A stretch of 52,524 nt of DNA from assembly GCA_002085115.1 (NCBI GenBank), contig MZGQ01000013.1, positions 1 to 52,524 of the forward strand, given 5' to 3'. Each line of letters begins with the position of its first letter. Position 1 is the first letter of the stretch. Positions 51,717-52,524 of the stretch are shown here, one piece after another. The position numbers and the translations under genes are program-made. Source of the DNA: Desulfococcus sp. 4484_241. Lineage in GTDB: Bacteria; Desulfobacterota; Desulfobacteria; Desulfobacterales; Desulfosudaceae. The notes beneath the pieces were generated by a model. It was not told the origin of the DNA and made no database searches. It saw only the letters and a list, made by a program, of their open reading frames with translations.

Positions 51717-52524
51717 TGTTTACGGATGCAGAACCGCCATCCGGCACGGTAAAAGTTGATACATCGAAACGAATTATGGGAGGTCCCGTGATAAGGAAGT
51801 AAGCGTTGCGGAACAGCTGCTTGTCGGAATCCCATATCCCGTTAACACCATCCCAGGAATTGTTGCCTGCCGCATCCACGTAATCCTCAAAAGGATTGAC
51901 CCCGGCAGTATAGGTGGTGTCGAGCGTGGAAGTGGTCCCGTTGTCCCAAAGCCCGTCATCATCATAATCGCGGAAGGGATCATCGGCCGTGTCGGTGAAG
52001 TCCTCGCCTGTATTGTACTGGCCGTCGTGCGCGCAGCCGTTTGACCCGTCATAAAAGTGCTCCTCTCCCTTTGTGTGCACCATGACGACACACACACCGT
52101 CTTTCTGTGTTCTTGCAGTAACCGTTGCAGCACCATATTTGTCTGCAGTGACATTGTTGGAATCTATGGCAAGCCCCACCTCGGACTCAAATGACACTGC
52201 ATATCCGTCAAGAACGTTGTAGTTTCCGAACCTGTCGGCAAGCCATGCGGTGATATCGGTCTCAAGTCCCACGAATACAAGCCCGCCAAGATTCAATTTC
52301 GTTGCCGAAACTGTAAGCCACTTGTCGCTGGGCACACCGCCGCCTATGGATATCACAGGAGTGTTGGCTGTTATGGTGGAGCCTCCGGCAGTGGTAATTG
52401 ATGCGGAAATTGTTACAGGTCCGGGCTCATAACCGCTGTGAAGGGTTATCTTTGCAATGCCGTTGGTTGTGCCTACGGTCTGAACGTACGGGGTTGCATC
52501 GTCATCCTCTATATATTCCGAACC
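51712..52524 (-). CDS. Bacterial Ig-like (Big_1/invasin type) protein, partial
   Basis: Open to the right edge, so the N-terminus is outside the window. About 270 residues are visible. KWLTVSATKLNLGGLVFVG and ITAWLADRFGNYNVLDGYAV are typical of Big_1 domains, in which the variable D-x-x-GN turn is conserved. A Ca-binding-like acidic segment, DDPFRDYDDDGLWDNG, follows, then a further Ig strand set ending FTVPDGGSASV. It is probably secreted or surface-exposed; the secretion route is not visible. The frame breaks near 51716. Confidence 0.8.
   Translation of the reverse strand, partial: GSEYIEDDDATPYVQTVGTTNGIAKITLHSGYEPGPVTISASITTAGGSTITANTPVISIGGGVPSDKWLTVSATKLNLGGLVFVGLETDITAWLADRFGNYNVLDGYAVSFESEVGLAIDSNNVTADKYGAATVTARTQKDGVCVVMVHTKGEEHFYDGSNGCAHDGQYNTGEDFTDTADDPFRDYDDDGLWDNGTTSTLDTTYTAGVNPFEDYVDAAGNNSWDGVNGIWDSDKQLFRNAYFLITGPPIIRFDVSTFTVPDGGSASVNS

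Overview
The window (52,524 bp, moderately GC-rich) looks like chromosome of an anaerobic deltaproteobacterium, most likely a Desulfobacterota / sulfate-reducer relative. This is inferred from gene content: a HesB-like selenoprotein, a CooT-type small nickel protein beside a DUF3842 protein, a DUF6178-like protein, and a phoH-pgpH-ybeY-pdxJ-nnrD-tsaE-lysC gene order. No rRNA or strong taxonomic marker is present.

Layout. 1-14.7 kb (minus strand) holds a giant secreted repeat protein of more than 4,200 residues, running off the left edge. It starts with a LEPR-XLL signal region, a DUF4347 domain and RTX-like calcium repeats, and follows a TolC-type outer-membrane gene, so it is a plausible type I secretion substrate. 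15.1-17.3 kb (minus) is a LemA plus two TPM-domain proteins. 17.5-24.0 kb (plus) has rdgB, a nitroreductase, a PEP carboxykinase (probably GTP type), an AmpG-like MFS carrier broken by a frameshift, and a DUF6178-like protein. 24.1-25.6 kb (minus) is lolA-nadA, both broken. 25.85-29.0 kb (plus) is a compact operon of DUF3842, CooT, GT39 and GT2 proteins. 29.4-33.0 kb holds a small winged-helix protein whose start has been tandemly duplicated, and an M16C peptidase. 33.0-41.0 kb (minus) is a housekeeping block: phoH, pgpH, a fused ybeY-pdxJ reading frame, nnrD, tsaE and lysC. 41.27-44.8 kb (plus) is a fluoride riboswitch followed by a dynamin-like GTPase and a cation:proton antiporter. 44.9-45.9 kb (minus) is a SAM methyltransferase and an initiator tRNA. 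45.9-48.9 kb is a block bracketed by two 56-bp identical repeats and holding a LysE carrier, a nitroreductase, an enoyl-CoA hydratase relative and a HesB-like selenoprotein. 49.0-51.4 kb is an antiporter with TrkA and PTS-EIIA-type regulatory domains, and the right edge is an Ig-like-domain surface protein.

The two most distinctive systems are the fluoride-riboswitch operon pairing a dynamin-like GTPase with an antiporter, and the selenocysteine-containing HesB/IscA-like gene, whose in-frame TGA hides its first third from ordinary gene calling. A cross-cutting oddity is that at least nine reading frames are interrupted by small deletions or shifts, often with about 10-40 expected residues missing at the junction. 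That points either to assembly error or to real gene decay and must be settled with reads before any of these genes is called a pseudogene.
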